From: Rhodococcus sp. EPR-157
Lineage (GTDB): Bacteria; Actinomycetota; Actinomycetes; Mycobacteriales; Mycobacteriaceae
Direction of reading: 5' to 3'
NCBI RefSeq assembly: GCF_001647195.1
Contig: NZ_LVCV01000159.1
Coordinates: 1 to 45,007, forward strand
Length of the DNA: 45,007 nt
The notes beneath the pieces were generated by a model. It was given only the letters and a program-made list of their open reading frames with translations. It ran no database searches and was not told where the DNA came from. Positions 32,842-42,644 of the stretch are shown here, piece by piece (positions within the stretch are counted from its first letter, which is position 1; the number at the start of each line of letters is the position of its first letter). A program made the translations under genes and the position numbers.

Positions 32842-34488
32842 TCAGCGGGCGACGATATCCCGCAGGCGCTCGGTGTCGGAATCGGTCCAACCCTCGGGTT
32901 GGAGGATTTCGGCCCACAGCTCGACGGAGTCCTCGCCGTAATTGTGCCCGTAACCCTGCGGCACGTCGGTGGAAAACACCATGTCGAAAGTCGTCTGCCA
33001 GAACGTCACGAACGGAAACCAGCGGACCCCTGGATCGACGTCGACACCGCGTTCCTCACGCAACCAATCCGGTTGATGCAAAACAAGGTTGGGTGACCAC
33101 CAGGTGATCGGATCCGACGCGTGCTGCCAATACACCACGCGGGGTTCTGCCCAGGGAGTACCGATCTCGAGATCGTCCGGCCGACCCGCGAAGCGTACGT
33201 AGCGCCCGTCGTCGACCACCGGCAGTATCTCGCGGGACCCGGCGTCACGATCGGCGGTGATCTCGGACCACTGCTTCGTGAAGTTGGGATTGCCCACCCA
33301 CAGAGCGCCGTCTGTTCGTGCGGCCATGTCCCGGGCCCCGCCGAACGCGTCCTGCCCGCCGTAGGCGCCGAGGCTCTCGCCGAATGTCACGAGCTTCGGA
33401 CGGGATTCCTCCGGTAGTTCCTGCACCGCGTCGTACACCCGCTCGAACAGTGCTCGTCCGGCCTCGCGAGGTGAATCTCGATCGGCCAGAAAGGCTATCG
33501 GGCTCGGAAGGAAGGAGTACTGCATCGACGCGATAGCAGTGTCCCCGCCGTACATGTATTCGAGCGGTCCGGCGACAGATTCGTTGACCCAGCCGCGCCC
33601 GGTCGTCGTGGCCACAGCCAGTACGGCCCGATCGAAAGCGCCGGTTCGCTCCAGTTCGGCCACCACACGATCTGCAGCTTCGTCGATCGAATCCACGTCG
33701 GCTGCGCCGACATACGCGCGTATCGGCGTCAATGCGGTTGTCCCGGTGAAGCTCTCGATCTCCTCGGCCGTCGGACCCGAGGAGACGAAGCGGCGCCCCT
33801 CCATGCCCAACGAATCCCAGTCCTCGTACGACTCTTCAGACCCGGAGTTCTCGGGTGCACTCGGCTGTTCGACGCCCGGATGGCTGCCCTTGTCGGCCAG
33901 CTCGGAGGAGCTTGCGATCGCTGCGATCAGCACGTTGTTCACTGCGCCGTTGAGCAGAAAGAGGGTGAGAACGGCTACGACCGCGACCCCGATGCCCTTG
34001 GCGATCGGAACCGGTACGAATCGCGTGCAGAGCGCGGCAAGGCTTCTGGCGCACCAACGCAAACCACGGGCGATGAACAGAAGTAGAACGGCCACCACTA
34101 GTGCAACGAGAAGAACCGCGACATAGAGGATGCGGCCGCCGCCCTCGTAGTCGACTTCAACAAGCTTCCGAACGATCTGCTGCCACCACGAGCCGAGAAT
34201 CAGGAACAGTGGGAAGACAACGATGGCGGTGCCGGCAAGTGCCCACCAGCCGTATCGCTTGCTCGCGTCCGACCAGTTGGGACGTATTCCACACGCATGT
34301 CCGATCCACACGAGGAGGCAACCGAGGCCATAGCCGGTTGCGACGCTGATGCCGGTGGCCACGCCCTGCAGATACCACGCTCGGGGCAGCAGGGACGGCG
34401 TCATCGAGAACGCGAAGAAGACTATTGCGAAGAACAACGCCGCGGGTTCGAGGCGTGCGAAGAACCGTCGCAGCGTGTGCATCGTCAT
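32842..34488 (-). CDS. Membrane alpha/beta-hydrolase (Abhydrolase_9 family)
   Basis: A 548-residue protein of the two-part actinobacterial alpha/beta-hydrolase family. The N-terminal half carries about five membrane helices (residues 15-190: FFAIVFFAFSMTPSLLPRAW is the first). The C-terminal half from about 245 is the hydrolase domain, with the nucleophile elbow TFGESLGAYG and closing sequences FDMVFSTDVPQGYGHNYG that probably hold the catalytic histidine. It is expected to act on lipids or esters at the membrane's outer side, but no substrate is known. The ATG at 34488 has no clear ribosome site and is preceded within 10 nt by a long hairpin. Confidence 0.9.
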   Translation of the reverse strand: MTMHTLRRFFARLEPAALFFAIVFFAFSMTPSLLPRAWYLQGVATGISVATGYGLGCLLVWIGHACGIRPNWSDASKRYGWWALAGTAIVVFPLFLILGSWWQQIVRKLVEVDYEGGGRILYVAVLLVALVVAVLLLFIARGLRWCARSLAALCTRFVPVPIAKGIGVAVVAVLTLFLLNGAVNNVLIAAIASSSELADKGSHPGVEQPSAPENSGSEESYEDWDSLGMEGRRFVSSGPTAEEIESFTGTTALTPIRAYVGAADVDSIDEAADRVVAELERTGAFDRAVLAVATTTGRGWVNESVAGPLEYMYGGDTAIASMQYSFLPSPIAFLADRDSPREAGRALFERVYDAVQELPEESRPKLVTFGESLGAYGGQDAFGGARDMAARTDGALWVGNPNFTKQWSEITADRDAGSREILPVVDDGRYVRFAGRPDDLEIGTPWAEPRVVYWQHASDPITWWSPNLVLHQPDWLREERGVDVDPGVRWFPFVTFWQTTFDMVFSTDVPQGYGHNYGEDSVELWAEILQPEGWTDSDTERLRDIVAR

Positions 34489-34496
34489 ATGTTAGA

Positions 34497-34545
34497 GGTG
34501 ACGGGCACCAGGAGCCTGCTGAATGGCCACCGGGTACCCGTCACC
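34497..34545 (-). promoter_or_regulatory. Long inverted repeat before the alpha/beta-hydrolase start
   Basis: GGTGACGGG at 34497-34505 pairs perfectly with CCCGTCACC at 34537-34545, and the arms extend inward by further pairs with one interruption; the loop is about 23 nt. No T-run follows. It sits between the 34-codon peptide gene and the hydrolase ATG, so it could be a regulatory structure in the message. Confidence 0.5.
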
Positions 34546-34566
34546 CTTCGATGCCGGTCGGACCGA

Positions 34567-34671
34567 TCAGAGGCCGAAGGGCAGCGTTCCCGGCTGCAGT
34601 TCGAAGCCACTGCTTCCTGCGGAGATACTGCCGACGCCGCCGAGGATCTGATTGATGAAGTTGGTAAGCAT
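34567..34671 (-). CDS. Possible 34-residue peptide
   Basis: ATG 34671 to TGA 34567 encodes MLTNFINQILGGVGSISAGS plus a short tail ending PGTLPFGL. AAGGGA lies about 7 nt before the ATG, a good ribosome site. The N-terminal part could form a short amphipathic helix. It precedes the alpha/beta-hydrolase on the same strand. Small size limits certainty; it might be a leader peptide for the hydrolase or a secreted/membrane micropeptide (inference). Confidence 0.4.
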   Translation of the reverse strand: MLTNFINQILGGVGSISAGSSGFELQPGTLPFGL

Positions 34672-34732
34672 GAGTCATCCCTTTTTCGTATGCACGGTGA
34701 ACCCGATCGAGGCTACCGGCAGTTCAGGACGA

Positions 34733-34756
34733 CCGACAGGTCGTAGGACCTGTCGG
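34733..34756. promoter_or_regulatory. Perfect 10-bp-arm inverted repeat between divergent genes
   Basis: CCGACAGGTC-GTAG-GACCTGTCGG is perfectly symmetrical in its arms. It lies between the minus-strand peptide start (34671) and the plus-strand lipoprotein start (34797), about 40 nt before the latter. No T-run follows on either strand, so an operator is more likely than a terminator. Confidence 0.55.
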
Positions 34757-34796
34757 GTACCTGTGAATCGTGCTCGGCGCGGGTAGCGTCGGATGC

Positions 34797-35669
34797 ATGC
34801 GCCGCGCGGTGGTAGGGCTCCTGTGTGTGGCGGCACTTGTGTCGTGCTCCACAGGTTCCGCGCAGAATGTGGAGCCGGTGGAGCCCGCACCCGCTCTCGA
34901 TTACGTCGCCCTCGGTGATTCGGGCGCCTCGGGGCCGCTGATTCCGCAGTCGACGGGAACGGCTGGGTGCCTGCAGTCGGATTCGAACTATCCGCACGTT
35001 CTGGCTGGGCTGATCGGGGCGCGATCTTTCGTCGACGTGTCGTGCTCAGGTGCGCGCTCGGAGAACATCGCCACCGACGTGCAGTCGACCAACAGCGGGC
35101 CGATTCCGTTGCAGATCGACGCGTTGTCCGAGGAGACGGATCTGGTGACCATCACGATCGGTGGTAACGACGTCGATCTCGTATCCTCGGCACGCGGATG
35201 TGTCAACTTCTCGCCGGAACCGTCCGGAAGTTCCTGTGCCGACGCGCTGACTGCGGGCGGAACCGATGTCATCGGCGACGCGATAACGGAGGCGGCGCCG
35301 AATTGGGGGCAGGTCCTCGACGCCATCGCTGGTCGAGCGCCCAACGCAGACATCGTGGTGGTCGGGTACGGCACGTACGTACGGCCCGGTGGCTGCTACG
35401 GAACTCAGCCGGTGTGGGCCCGCGACGCCGACTACCTTCAGGCGAGCGTCGATCGGTTGAACGACGCCCTGGCCGAACAAGCCGAAGACCACGGCGCACG
35501 ATTCGTCGACGTGCGGCCGGTCAGTATCGGCCACGACGCGTGTGCTGCACCCGACGAGCGGTACCTCGAAGGTGTGATCCCCGCCAACCCGGCCGCGCCG
35601 CTGCATCCCACGGCTGCCGGAATGGCCGCGTTCGCCCAGGTTGTCGCCGATTCCCTTACTCTGAGCTGA
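34797..35669 (+). CDS. SGNH/GDSL-family lipoprotein hydrolase
   Basis: A 290-residue secreted lipoprotein. The signal peptide MRRAVVGLLCVAALVSC ends in the lipobox LVSC, so the mature protein is attached to the membrane by Cys17. The SGNH blocks are visible: YVALGDSGASGP (catalytic Ser), TIGGNDVD (Gly/Asn oxyanion) and LHPTAAGM (catalytic His). Such enzymes are lipases or esterases, and in mycolata act on envelope lipids. The ATG at 34797 is chosen since the signal peptide starts there. TAGCGT at 34783-34788 lies 8 nt before it, so the message may be leaderless. Confidence 0.92.
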   Translation: MRRAVVGLLCVAALVSCSTGSAQNVEPVEPAPALDYVALGDSGASGPLIPQSTGTAGCLQSDSNYPHVLAGLIGARSFVDVSCSGARSENIATDVQSTNSGPIPLQIDALSEETDLVTITIGGNDVDLVSSARGCVNFSPEPSGSSCADALTAGGTDVIGDAITEAAPNWGQVLDAIAGRAPNADIVVVGYGTYVRPGGCYGTQPVWARDADYLQASVDRLNDALAEQAEDHGARFVDVRPVSIGHDACAAPDERYLEGVIPANPAAPLHPTAAGMAAFAQVVADSLTLS

Positions 35670-35715
35670 CTGCGCCCAACGGGGGGTGCACACTCACTCG
35701 GTAGGTGGTCTTGTC

Positions 35716-36315
35716 ATGGCATCGCTCGACGAACTTCTCGCACAGATTCCGATCGACCAGATAGCGTCCAAGCTCGGTGTGGACGAAGAGACGGCACGGT
35801 CTGCCGTCACTCGCGCGTTGCCGACTCTCGTCGGCGGGCTCGAGGCCAACGCGCAGGACCCTGCGGGTGCCGCGTCCCTGGAAAATGCTCTGCAGCAGCA
35901 TAGTTCGTCGTCACTGCTGGACGGTGGCGTCGATATCGATCAGGTCGACGAAGCTGACGGCGCGAAGATCGTGTCGAATGTGTTCGGAGACAAAAAGAGC
36001 GACGTAGCCAGTGCGCTCGGCGGCATCAGCGGGGGCGCAGACAGCGGACTCGTCGCCAAGGTCCTTCCCATTCTTGCGCCGATCGTGTTGGCGTACCTGG
36101 CGAAGAGATTCACGGGCGGCCAAGCAGGCGAGTCTTCCGGGGGTGGGCTCGGAGATCTACTGGGCAGCGTGCTCGGCGGTGGCGGATCCGGCGGCTCGGG
36201 CGGGCTCGGCGGCGTCCTGGGTGGAATTCTCGGCGGTGGATCCGGTGGATCCGGTGGTTCGGCAGGCGGGCTCGGTGACCTGCTCGGCGGACTACTCGGT
36301 GGCGGCAAGAAGTAG
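35716..36315 (+). CDS. DUF937 protein with glycine-rich tail
   Basis: A 199-residue protein. Residues 1-135 are the DUF937 domain (MASLDELLAQIPIDQIASKL, VDEADGAKIVSNVFGDKKSD, LVAKVLPILAPIVLAYLAKR). The last 55 residues are a low-complexity Gly/Ser/Leu repeat (LGDLLGSVLGGGGSGGSGG and similar), coded by repetitive GGC/GGT-rich DNA. DUF937 proteins resemble YidB; their role is unknown, and the tail may mediate self-association (inference). The ATG at 35716 has AGGTGG 7-8 nt upstream. Confidence 0.88.
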   Translation: MASLDELLAQIPIDQIASKLGVDEETARSAVTRALPTLVGGLEANAQDPAGAASLENALQQHSSSSLLDGGVDIDQVDEADGAKIVSNVFGDKKSDVASALGGISGGADSGLVAKVLPILAPIVLAYLAKRFTGGQAGESSGGGLGDLLGSVLGGGGSGGSGGLGGVLGGILGGGSGGSGGSAGGLGDLLGGLLGGGKK

Positions 36316-36380
36316 GCGGGTAGCCAGGATCGTAGAACTGGACCGTTACAACCATCGGTATCGGTGCCAGTCTTGCTCGT

Positions 36381-37022
36381 ATGGTGTCCACGACTGCAGT
36401 TGCCGGTGTGTTCGCGGTCGCGTTGGCGATGGTGCTGACTCCCGGACCGAACATGGTGTACCTCGTCTCACGCAGCATCTCTCAGGGACGCGCCGCCGGT
36501 CTGGTGTCGCTCGGAGGCGTCGCGCTGGGGTTGGTTGTGTACGTCATCGCAACCAACCTCGGCCTCGCGGCGCTGTTCGCGGCCGTCCCGACGCTGTATC
36601 TCGCGATCAAGATCGCCGGCGCGTGCTACTTGATGTGGCTGGCGATCTCGGCGGTCCGGGGGTCCACGACGGTATTCGAAGTCACTGGCTTGCAGCAGGA
36701 TTCGAATCGACGGCTGGTCACGATGGGGCTGCTGACGAATCTGCTCAACCCGAAGATGGCCGTCATGTACATCTCGATCATTCCGCAGTTCGTCGATCCC
36801 GCAGCGGGTTCGGTGCTGCTGCAGGGCCTCGTACTCGGTGGGGTACAGATTGCTGTTGCGGTGAGCATCAATGCGCTGATAGTGCTGGGTTCAGGCTCCA
36901 TCGCACAGTTCCTCGCGGTGCGTCCGAGCTGGATCAGAGTGCAGCGCTACGTGATGGGAACGGTGCTGGGACTACTTGCCGTTCGGCTCGCGACCGACGG
37001 AAGCCGCCCGGCTCCTGCGTGA
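36381..37022 (+). CDS. LysE-family amino-acid exporter
   Basis: A 213-residue membrane protein with six helices. The RhtB/LysE signature MVLTPGPNMVYLVSRSISQG lies at residues 13-32, with the conserved NLLNPKMAVMYISIIPQFVD in the middle. Members export amino acids or small metabolites such as homoserine, threonine or lysine; the substrate is not determined by the sequence. It has no regulator next to it. Confidence 0.92.
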   Translation: MVSTTAVAGVFAVALAMVLTPGPNMVYLVSRSISQGRAAGLVSLGGVALGLVVYVIATNLGLAALFAAVPTLYLAIKIAGACYLMWLAISAVRGSTTVFEVTGLQQDSNRRLVTMGLLTNLLNPKMAVMYISIIPQFVDPAAGSVLLQGLVLGGVQIAVAVSINALIVLGSGSIAQFLAVRPSWIRVQRYVMGTVLGLLAVRLATDGSRPAPA

Positions 37023-37043
37023 TCGTCGCTTCTCCTTTGCGCG

Positions 37044-37078
37044 TGGACGAACCGATCCGCCTCCCCTATCCTGAGCCG
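37044..37078 (+). promoter_or_regulatory. Candidate leaderless promoter
   Basis: TGGACG (37044-37049), 17 nt, then TATCCT (37067-37072) resembles a sigma-A promoter. The ATG at 37079 lies 7 nt after the -10 and has no ribosome site, so transcription may begin at the start codon. Confidence 0.5.
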
Positions 37079-37513
37079 ATGAATGTCGCGATTGTCGTCT
37101 TGATCGTGGTTGTCGTCGTCGCCCTCGTTGCGGCGATCCTGATCGTGACGCGAACAGCGCTGCGTCGCGTCGCTCTGTCGTCCGGTCGAATGATTGCCGA
37201 GAACTTCTCCGAGAAGGACATCGTTCTATCCGACCCGGCCGCGAACTTCTTCGGCCTCGCATCCAAAGGGGGACGGCAGGTCCGCGGCAACGGCGCCCTC
37301 GTCCTCACCTTGCACGTACTGTGGTTTCGTCGGATCGGTTCGACGAAACCGCTCGAAATACCGTTGACGACAATCGAATTCGTCGACATCGTTCGATCGC
37401 ACGCCGGTAAGTCCGTCGGGCAGGATCTGCTCCGGGTGGGATTCGGTGGCGACTCTGCGGCCTGGTACGTCAACGATCCGCGTGCGTGGATCGACAGCAT
37501 CAGGCCGCAGTAG
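37079..37513 (+). CDS. Small membrane-anchored protein of unknown function
   Basis: A 144-residue protein with one N-terminal membrane helix (VAIVVLIVVVVVALVAAILI) and a soluble remainder containing two beta-rich segments (NGALVLTLHVLWFRRI, LEIPLTTIEFVDIVRS) reminiscent of small PH-like domains. The end WYVNDPRAWIDSIRP is well formed. The open frame extends leftward through the LysE gene, but the ATG at 37079, next to a promoter-like sequence, is the natural start. I cannot assign a function. It converges with the allophanate hydrolase gene. Confidence 0.8.
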   Translation: MNVAIVVLIVVVVVALVAAILIVTRTALRRVALSSGRMIAENFSEKDIVLSDPAANFFGLASKGGRQVRGNGALVLTLHVLWFRRIGSTKPLEIPLTTIEFVDIVRSHAGKSVGQDLLRVGFGGDSAAWYVNDPRAWIDSIRPQ

Positions 37514-37533
37514 TTCTATTCCGCAGTAGCTTT

Positions 37534-39225
37534 CTATCCAGCCGCCTGTACCGAAGCCCGGTAGGAACGCCACCCGCCGAAGTCGGTGATGTCCAAACCT
37601 CCCTCTGCAGCGTCATGTGAACAGCAGAACCCGGTCACCCAGCTGCCGTCGGACAGTTCTATCTTCGTCAAACCCATCGGCACGGGAAGCCCAGCGAGGA
37701 ATGTCCCGAGCCCGGCCGCCGACATCCGGTACAGCTCTCCTGCGATGGGTGCACCCAGACCGGGCCCATGACGGACGAGTCCGGGTTTCGGCGGCGTCGT
37801 CCCCAGATCGACGAGGCGGTACGCGTCCGAGGTCAGCACTTCGCCCCCAAAACGCGCGCCACGATCGGTGAGCTGATGGTGCACCGGGAATCCGGATAGG
37901 TGTGCACCCACGACCAGCACATCCAAGCCTTCGTCGACGAGAACGGGGGCATCGGAGGAGCTGAGCTTGGCTGCCACATCGATCGCGACCTGATCATGGA
38001 ACGTGGGAACCACCACCATCACACCGAACGGGTGGTCGTCGAGGGTGGGAGCGCCGGGTACCGCAACCGCTGCCATGTCCAGAAGATTGCAGAAGTTGGT
38101 GAACGTACCCAACCGCCGATTGATTCCTAGCGGATCTGCCTGCACGGCAGCGATACTCGGGTGTTCGGGGGTCGTGGGGAGCAGTAGCCCGTCGAAGCCG
38201 TCGAGCAGAGCAGACGCACGGCGTTTACCCTTCGCGATCGTGGACAGGTCGTCGACGTAGCGGTGCGCCGTCGGGTCTGCGGCGCCTCGAACGATCTGCG
38301 CGACCGTCGGATCCGCCGAAGCAGGATCGCCGGCAAGGAATTCGCCGACCGCCGAGTATCGCTGCGCAACGATGGCGCCGTCGTACAGCAGGGTCGCCAC
38401 GTCCAGGAGCGACGAAATATCGACGGGCGCACAGTCGATTCCTTTCGATGCCAGCCCGGCCACGGTCCGATCGAACGCGTCTTTGTACTCCGGGCACAGC
38501 GCAGCGAGGTCCTCGGGCCGAGGTATCGCCACTCTCGGGGTCGCGCCGGCCGCGAGTGGCACATCGGTAGGCCACGTTCGACTCCGCGGATCGGCGTCGT
38601 CGTAGCCGGCCATGATTCGGGTGGCAAGGGTGGCCGTGTCGAGATCGCCGGCCAATACCGTCACACAGTCGTAGTCGGCACAGGCCGGTACGACGCCCGT
38701 CGACGGCACAATGCCGAGCGTCGTCTTGACTCCGACAAGCCCGTGGAACGCAGCTGGGACGCGGCCGGAACCGGCAGTATCGGTGCCTATCCCGATGTCC
38801 GCGATGCCGAGGGCAACGGCTACTGCTGATCCGGAACTCGAACCACCCGAGACGAGCTCGGGATCCCAAGCGCACCGGACGGCGCCGTACGGGCTACGGG
38901 TGCCGACGAGACCCGTCGCGAATTGATCGAGGTTGGTCTTGCCGAGTATCAGTGCACCGTGCTCGACCAATCTCAGGACAGCCGTGGCCGATACCTCGGG
39001 AACGTAGGCGTACTCCGGGCAGGCCGCTGTGGTGGGAAGTCCCGCTACATCGACGTTGTCCTTGACTGCGACGAGCATGCCCGCCAGCGGGAGTGTGGTG
39101 TCCAACGCATGGGCATCGGCGAGTACCTCGTCCTCCATGCGAAGCGTGATCCAGATCTCGGGCCGATCTACTTCTGCGATTCGCTTGTAAGCCTTACGAA
39201 CTCGCTCGGCTACCTCATGCTGCAT
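37534..39225 (-). CDS. atzF: Allophanate hydrolase
   Basis: Hydrolyses allophanate to two ammonia and two CO2, the last step of urea or guanidine breakdown by the carboxylase route. The 563-residue protein has an N-terminal amidase-signature domain with the catalytic lysine in [11 protein letters not shown], the cis-Ser motif [12 protein letters not shown] and the nucleophile in [12 protein letters not shown], and a C-terminal AtzF domain ([34 protein letters not shown]). The ATG at 39225 has AGGAGAG 6 nt upstream and overlaps the carboxyltransferase stop by 11 bp. It is the last gene of the operon. Confidence 0.93.
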   Translation of the reverse strand: MQHEVAERVRKAYKRIAEVDRPEIWITLRMEDEVLADAHALDTTLPLAGMLVAVKDNVDVAGLPTTAACPEYAYVPEVSATAVLRLVEHGALILGKTNLDQFATGLVGTRSPYGAVRCAWDPELVSGGSSSGSAVAVALGIADIGIGTDTAGSGRVPAAFHGLVGVKTTLGIVPSTGVVPACADYDCVTVLAGDLDTATLATRIMAGYDDADPRSRTWPTDVPLAAGATPRVAIPRPEDLAALCPEYKDAFDRTVAGLASKGIDCAPVDISSLLDVATLLYDGAIVAQRYSAVGEFLAGDPASADPTVAQIVRGAADPTAHRYVDDLSTIAKGKRRASALLDGFDGLLLPTTPEHPSIAAVQADPLGINRRLGTFTNFCNLLDMAAVAVPGAPTLDDHPFGVMVVVPTFHDQVAIDVAAKLSSSDAPVLVDEGLDVLVVGAHLSGFPVHHQLTDRGARFGGEVLTSDAYRLVDLGTTPPKPGLVRHGPGLGAPIAGELYRMSAAGLGTFLAGLPVPMGLTKIELSDGSWVTGFCCSHDAAEGGLDITDFGGWRSYRASVQAAG

Positions 39226-41236
39226 CGGATCTCTCCTTCTTGGTGAATTCTCCTGCGGCAGACCAAGCTGTACGTTCGGCGTCGAAGGCAACCGACTGCA
39301 CGGCACGGAACTTCTCGATGGAATCGCTGTTCGCGGCGAGAAATTCGTCGTGCTCGGCGAGGGAAAATGCGCCGTCGGTGATCTCCACTCCGCCCCCGCG
39401 TCCGGCCGCGGTGTCCGCGCGTAGGTCCATCAGTTCCTCGGGTGATACGGGGTACCACGAGATGCGATCGAAGAATCTCAGCAACCAGGGACTCTCCTGC
39501 TCGAAAGAACCACTCTGGTCTGGATATCGGTGATTCCATACCTGGGTGGTGCGGCCCACGAACTGGTATCCGCCGGGTCCCTCCATGCCGTAGATACACA
39601 AGTATGCGCCGCCGATTCCGACTGCATTCTCCGGCGTCCAGGTGCGGGCCGGGTTGTACTTGGTGGTGACGAGCCGATGGCGTGGGTCGAGTGGCGTTGC
39701 CACGGGCGCGCCGAGATAGACGTCGCCGAGACCGAGAACCATGTAGTCCGCTGCGAACACGGTGTCGAAAACATCTGCGACGCTGTCGAGCCCGTTCATC
39801 CGACGAATGAACTCGATGTTCCACGGGCACCACGGCGCGTCCGAGCGCACACCGTGCATGTACCGGGCGATTGCTTCGCGGGTCGCGGGATCGTCCCACG
39901 ACAGCGGCATGCGGACGGTACGGGAGGGCACCACCAATTCCGATGCTGCGGGAAGGTCGTCTTCGATGTCGTGTAGCAATCCCATCAGCGTGGTGATGGG
40001 AAGGACATCCGGGTCGACCTTGACCTGCAGCGACCTGATGCCGGGTGTCAGATCGAGCAGGCCACGTGGGTTCAGCGCTTCCACCCGCTGGTGCAGCGCA
40101 TGTGCGCGGGCGCGCAGTGCCAGGTCGAGCTTCATGTCTCCGTACTCGACAAGAACGTTGTCGTCTCCGGACCGGCGATAGGTCACCGCGGTGTCACCGT
40201 CGCGGCGCGCGATGACCCCGTCGTCTCCATCTCCTCCGGAAGAGAAGACGACCGGCAACGACGCACGGCGCTCCAGCCCCAGCGCGCCGAGCGCCGCGGC
40301 GTGTGCGGCTTTCACCGGAACGAATCGGATGGTGTCCCCCGGCTTGAGCTGCCCGAGCTTCCAGCGTTCGGCTGCGACGACCGTCACCGGGCAGACGAAC
40401 CCGCCGAGGCTCGGGCCGTCGGGTCCGAGGAGAATCGGTGTGTCACCGGTGAAATCGAGGGCGCCGACGGAATAGGCGTTGTCGTGGATGTTCGACGGGT
40501 GCAGGCCCGCTTCGCCGCCGTCCTCTCGCGCCCATTCCGGCTTGGGCCCGATGAGACGTACTCCGGTGCGGTCGGAGTTGAAGTGCACCTCGTAGTCGGT
40601 CGAGTAGAGGGTGTCCATGTCGGCGCGAGTGAAGAACTCCGGCGCCCCGTGTGGCCCCTCGGTGACGGCGATGTTCCAGTTCCCGCCGTTCGATGTAACG
40701 GGTAGGACCGGACGGTGCTCCATGGGGATCGACCGAATGCGTTCGGAATCGTGGCGGCTCTCGATTCTGAGAATGTCCCCCTCGCCGAGGGTGCCGCCTC
40801 GGTGCCCGCCGAATTTGCCGAGGGTGAAGGTCGATGCGCTGCCGAGATAGTCCTCGACCTCGATGCTGCCCTGAATGGTCACGTACACACGTAGTCCGGC
40901 ACCATGCGTCGGCCCGACGTCCAACACAGCGCCCGCAGGCACCATGACCGGCCGCCACTGCGGTACATCCCGGCCGTCGACGCGGACCCGAGCGTCGGCT
41001 CCGGTGACGCACACGTACGTGTCGGCGTCGAAGGTCAGTGCCGGCCCCGACATCGCGGACTCCAGGCCCGGCGCGCCCTCGGGGTTGCCGAGCGCGACGT
41101 TTCCGAGGCGAAACGACAGGTCGTCCATCGGCCCCGACGGCGGCACACCCACCTTCCAGTATCCGATGCGGCCAGGCCAGTCCTGGATAGTGGTGAGCAT
41201 GCCGGGTCGGACCACGGTCATCTTGGTGACGCTCAT
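39215..41236 (-). CDS. Urea-carboxylase carboxyltransferase half (AHS2-AHS1), no biotin domains
   Basis: A 673-residue protein equal to the middle part of urea/guanidine carboxylase: an N-terminal AHS2/PxpC-like domain ([37 protein letters not shown]) and a C-terminal AHS1/PxpB-like domain ([35 protein letters not shown]). The ATP-grasp biotin carboxylase domain expected ahead of it and the biotinyl domain with its MKM motif expected after it are both absent, and neither is coded nearby. It must use a biotin carboxylase/carrier from elsewhere, or work differently. The PxpA partner of oxoprolinase is also missing. The ATG at 41236 overlaps the upstream stop by 4 bp. Confidence 0.88.
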   Translation of the reverse strand: MSVTKMTVVRPGMLTTIQDWPGRIGYWKVGVPPSGPMDDLSFRLGNVALGNPEGAPGLESAMSGPALTFDADTYVCVTGADARVRVDGRDVPQWRPVMVPAGAVLDVGPTHGAGLRVYVTIQGSIEVEDYLGSASTFTLGKFGGHRGGTLGEGDILRIESRHDSERIRSIPMEHRPVLPVTSNGGNWNIAVTEGPHGAPEFFTRADMDTLYSTDYEVHFNSDRTGVRLIGPKPEWAREDGGEAGLHPSNIHDNAYSVGALDFTGDTPILLGPDGPSLGGFVCPVTVVAAERWKLGQLKPGDTIRFVPVKAAHAAALGALGLERRASLPVVFSSGGDGDDGVIARRDGDTAVTYRRSGDDNVLVEYGDMKLDLALRARAHALHQRVEALNPRGLLDLTPGIRSLQVKVDPDVLPITTLMGLLHDIEDDLPAASELVVPSRTVRMPLSWDDPATREAIARYMHGVRSDAPWCPWNIEFIRRMNGLDSVADVFDTVFAADYMVLGLGDVYLGAPVATPLDPRHRLVTTKYNPARTWTPENAVGIGGAYLCIYGMEGPGGYQFVGRTTQVWNHRYPDQSGSFEQESPWLLRFFDRISWYPVSPEELMDLRADTAAGRGGGVEITDGAFSLAEHDEFLAANSDSIEKFRAVQSVAFDAERTAWSAAGEFTKKERSDAA

Positions 41237-41853
41237 GATCGGGTCACGACCATCCGTACCGGCGTGGGGTCGAACCCATTGCAGGGGTTGTTGATCTGAG
41301 GGCAGTTCGACACCAGGACGAGGGTGTCGATCTCGGCCCTCAGCGACAAGGACTTACCCGGTGCCGACAACCCGTCCACGATGCCGAGAGTTCCGTCGGC
41401 GTCCACCGGGACGTTCATGAAGAAGTTGATGTTGGACACCATGTCCCGCTTGCCGAGTCCCCACTTGGCGCCTTCGATCAGGAAGTTCTCCACGCACGCG
41501 TGCTGGTGTTTGGTGTGGTGGCCGTAGCGCAGCGTGTTCGATTCCTGTGAGCAGGCGCCACCAACGGTGTCGTGGTTGCCGACCTCGTCGGCGACGATCG
41601 TCATCAGCGGTGTCGAATCATCGCTGAGCAGAACGCTTCCGGTGGTGAGAAACAGGTTGCGCTGCGCGGCGATCGTCGCGCTGGCGGAATAGCGGACTGC
41701 GTGATCGTGTGCCGAGTACATCAGCGTGTCGACAGCCTGGTTTCCGTGGAGGTCGATGATCGTCAGAACGTCTCCGGCCGCGACGACGGTGGACCAGGGT
41801 GCGCGTGCGTCGGCCGTCTGATCGAGAATGATCGTGTCGAGTGTCGTTGTCAT
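41233..41853 (-). CDS. DUF1989 protein, urea-carboxylase-associated family 2 (carboxyguanidine deiminase subunit-like)
   Basis: A 206-residue DUF1989 protein. The conserved core [19 protein letters not shown] and the segment [18 protein letters not shown] are typical. In bacteria that degrade guanidine, two DUF1989 proteins form the carboxyguanidine deiminase CgdAB, which turns carboxyguanidine into allophanate; this gene and its upstream neighbour have the sizes of that pair. The start is ATG at 41853 with AAAGG 7 nt before; it overlaps the upstream stop and its own stop overlaps the carboxyltransferase start, each by 4 bp. Confidence 0.9.
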   Translation of the reverse strand: MTTTLDTIILDQTADARAPWSTVVAAGDVLTIIDLHGNQAVDTLMYSAHDHAVRYSASATIAAQRNLFLTTGSVLLSDDSTPLMTIVADEVGNHDTVGGACSQESNTLRYGHHTKHQHACVENFLIEGAKWGLGKRDMVSNINFFMNVPVDADGTLGIVDGLSAPGKSLSLRAEIDTLVLVSNCPQINNPCNGFDPTPVRMVVTRS

Positions 41854-42644
41854 CGGGTGCCTTTCAGGCCGGAATTCCATGCAGACTCGGTATTCCAGAC
41901 TGCGCGTGTGTATTCGGGTTCGGTGTTGGGCAGGTCCGTCAACTCCTCGGTCGCATCCCACGCCAGCACGTCGAGAGTGGTGGTGTCGAAAGTCGGGGAC
42001 GGATCGAGCGGGTGAGCGGTGTTGGCGAGCAGCACGATCACCGGTAGGTGGATCAGTAGGTCGATCTCTGTCCCTGCACCCGCGGTGCCGGTGCTCACCA
42101 ATGTGCCGTCGGCCTCGACGCGTACCCCGTGGAAGAACGAGATCGACGGTGGAAGATCCCGTGGTTCGAGTCCGTTCTTGGCGGCGGCGACGGTGAACAG
42201 TTCCCGTCCTGCCGGTGATGTCGAATGCAGTGCGCCGCTTCCGTATCTGGCAGTGTTCGACTTTTCGGAGGTGGTGCCGCACAGGGCGTCGTGGTGCGCG
42301 GAGCTGTCGGCGACGACGGTGGCGAGCACTAGACCCTGATCGGACAGCAGCGGATGTCCGACGCCGAGGTATGCCTGCCACGGCACCTTGACGGTGTCGG
42401 CGGCGTTCAGGCGCTCCCAGGGGGCCTCGGCGCGGTAGAGCAGGATGTTCGCGCAGGCGCTGCCGTCGACGTCGCGCAACCGCAGCCTGGTCCCTCGGGA
42501 CAGGACCATGGTGGTGTAGCGGCCGCCGGGAACGGTGTCGGCGAAAACGAGACGATCGATGCCGGCGGGAGGGGTGGGTCCGTCGACGGTGATGGCCTGG
42601 GACCGGGCGTGTTCTTTGGCTGCGTGTGTGGTTGCGGTGCTCAT
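41850..42644 (-). CDS. DUF1989 protein, urea-carboxylase-associated family 1 (carboxyguanidine deiminase subunit-like)
   Basis: A 264-residue DUF1989 protein with a longer N-terminus (AKEHARSQAITVDGPTPPAG) than its partner. The core motif is HHDALCGTTSEKSNTARYG, where the cysteine sits one turn from its place in the partner. It is the larger of the deiminase-like pair. The ATG at 42644 overlaps the permease stop (ATGA, 42641-42644), and its stop overlaps the start of the second DUF1989 gene. The open frame extends upstream into the permease gene but that is not used. Confidence 0.9.
   Translation of the reverse strand: MSTATTHAAKEHARSQAITVDGPTPPAGIDRLVFADTVPGGRYTTMVLSRGTRLRLRDVDGSACANILLYRAEAPWERLNAADTVKVPWQAYLGVGHPLLSDQGLVLATVVADSSAHHDALCGTTSEKSNTARYGSGALHSTSPAGRELFTVAAAKNGLEPRDLPPSISFFHGVRVEADGTLVSTGTAGAGTEIDLLIHLPVIVLLANTAHPLDPSPTFDTTTLDVLAWDATEELTDLPNTEPEYTRAVWNTESAWNSGLKGTR

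Noticed and set aside
36120-36310. Glycine-coding repeats as a DNA repeat element
   Set aside because: The repetition follows from the low-complexity Gly/Ser tail of the DUF937 protein and stays in frame.
36011-37513. A 500-residue fusion reaching the small membrane protein
   Set aside because: The first 355 codons are out of frame with the DUF937 and LysE genes that occupy the same strand; the real start is ATG 37079.
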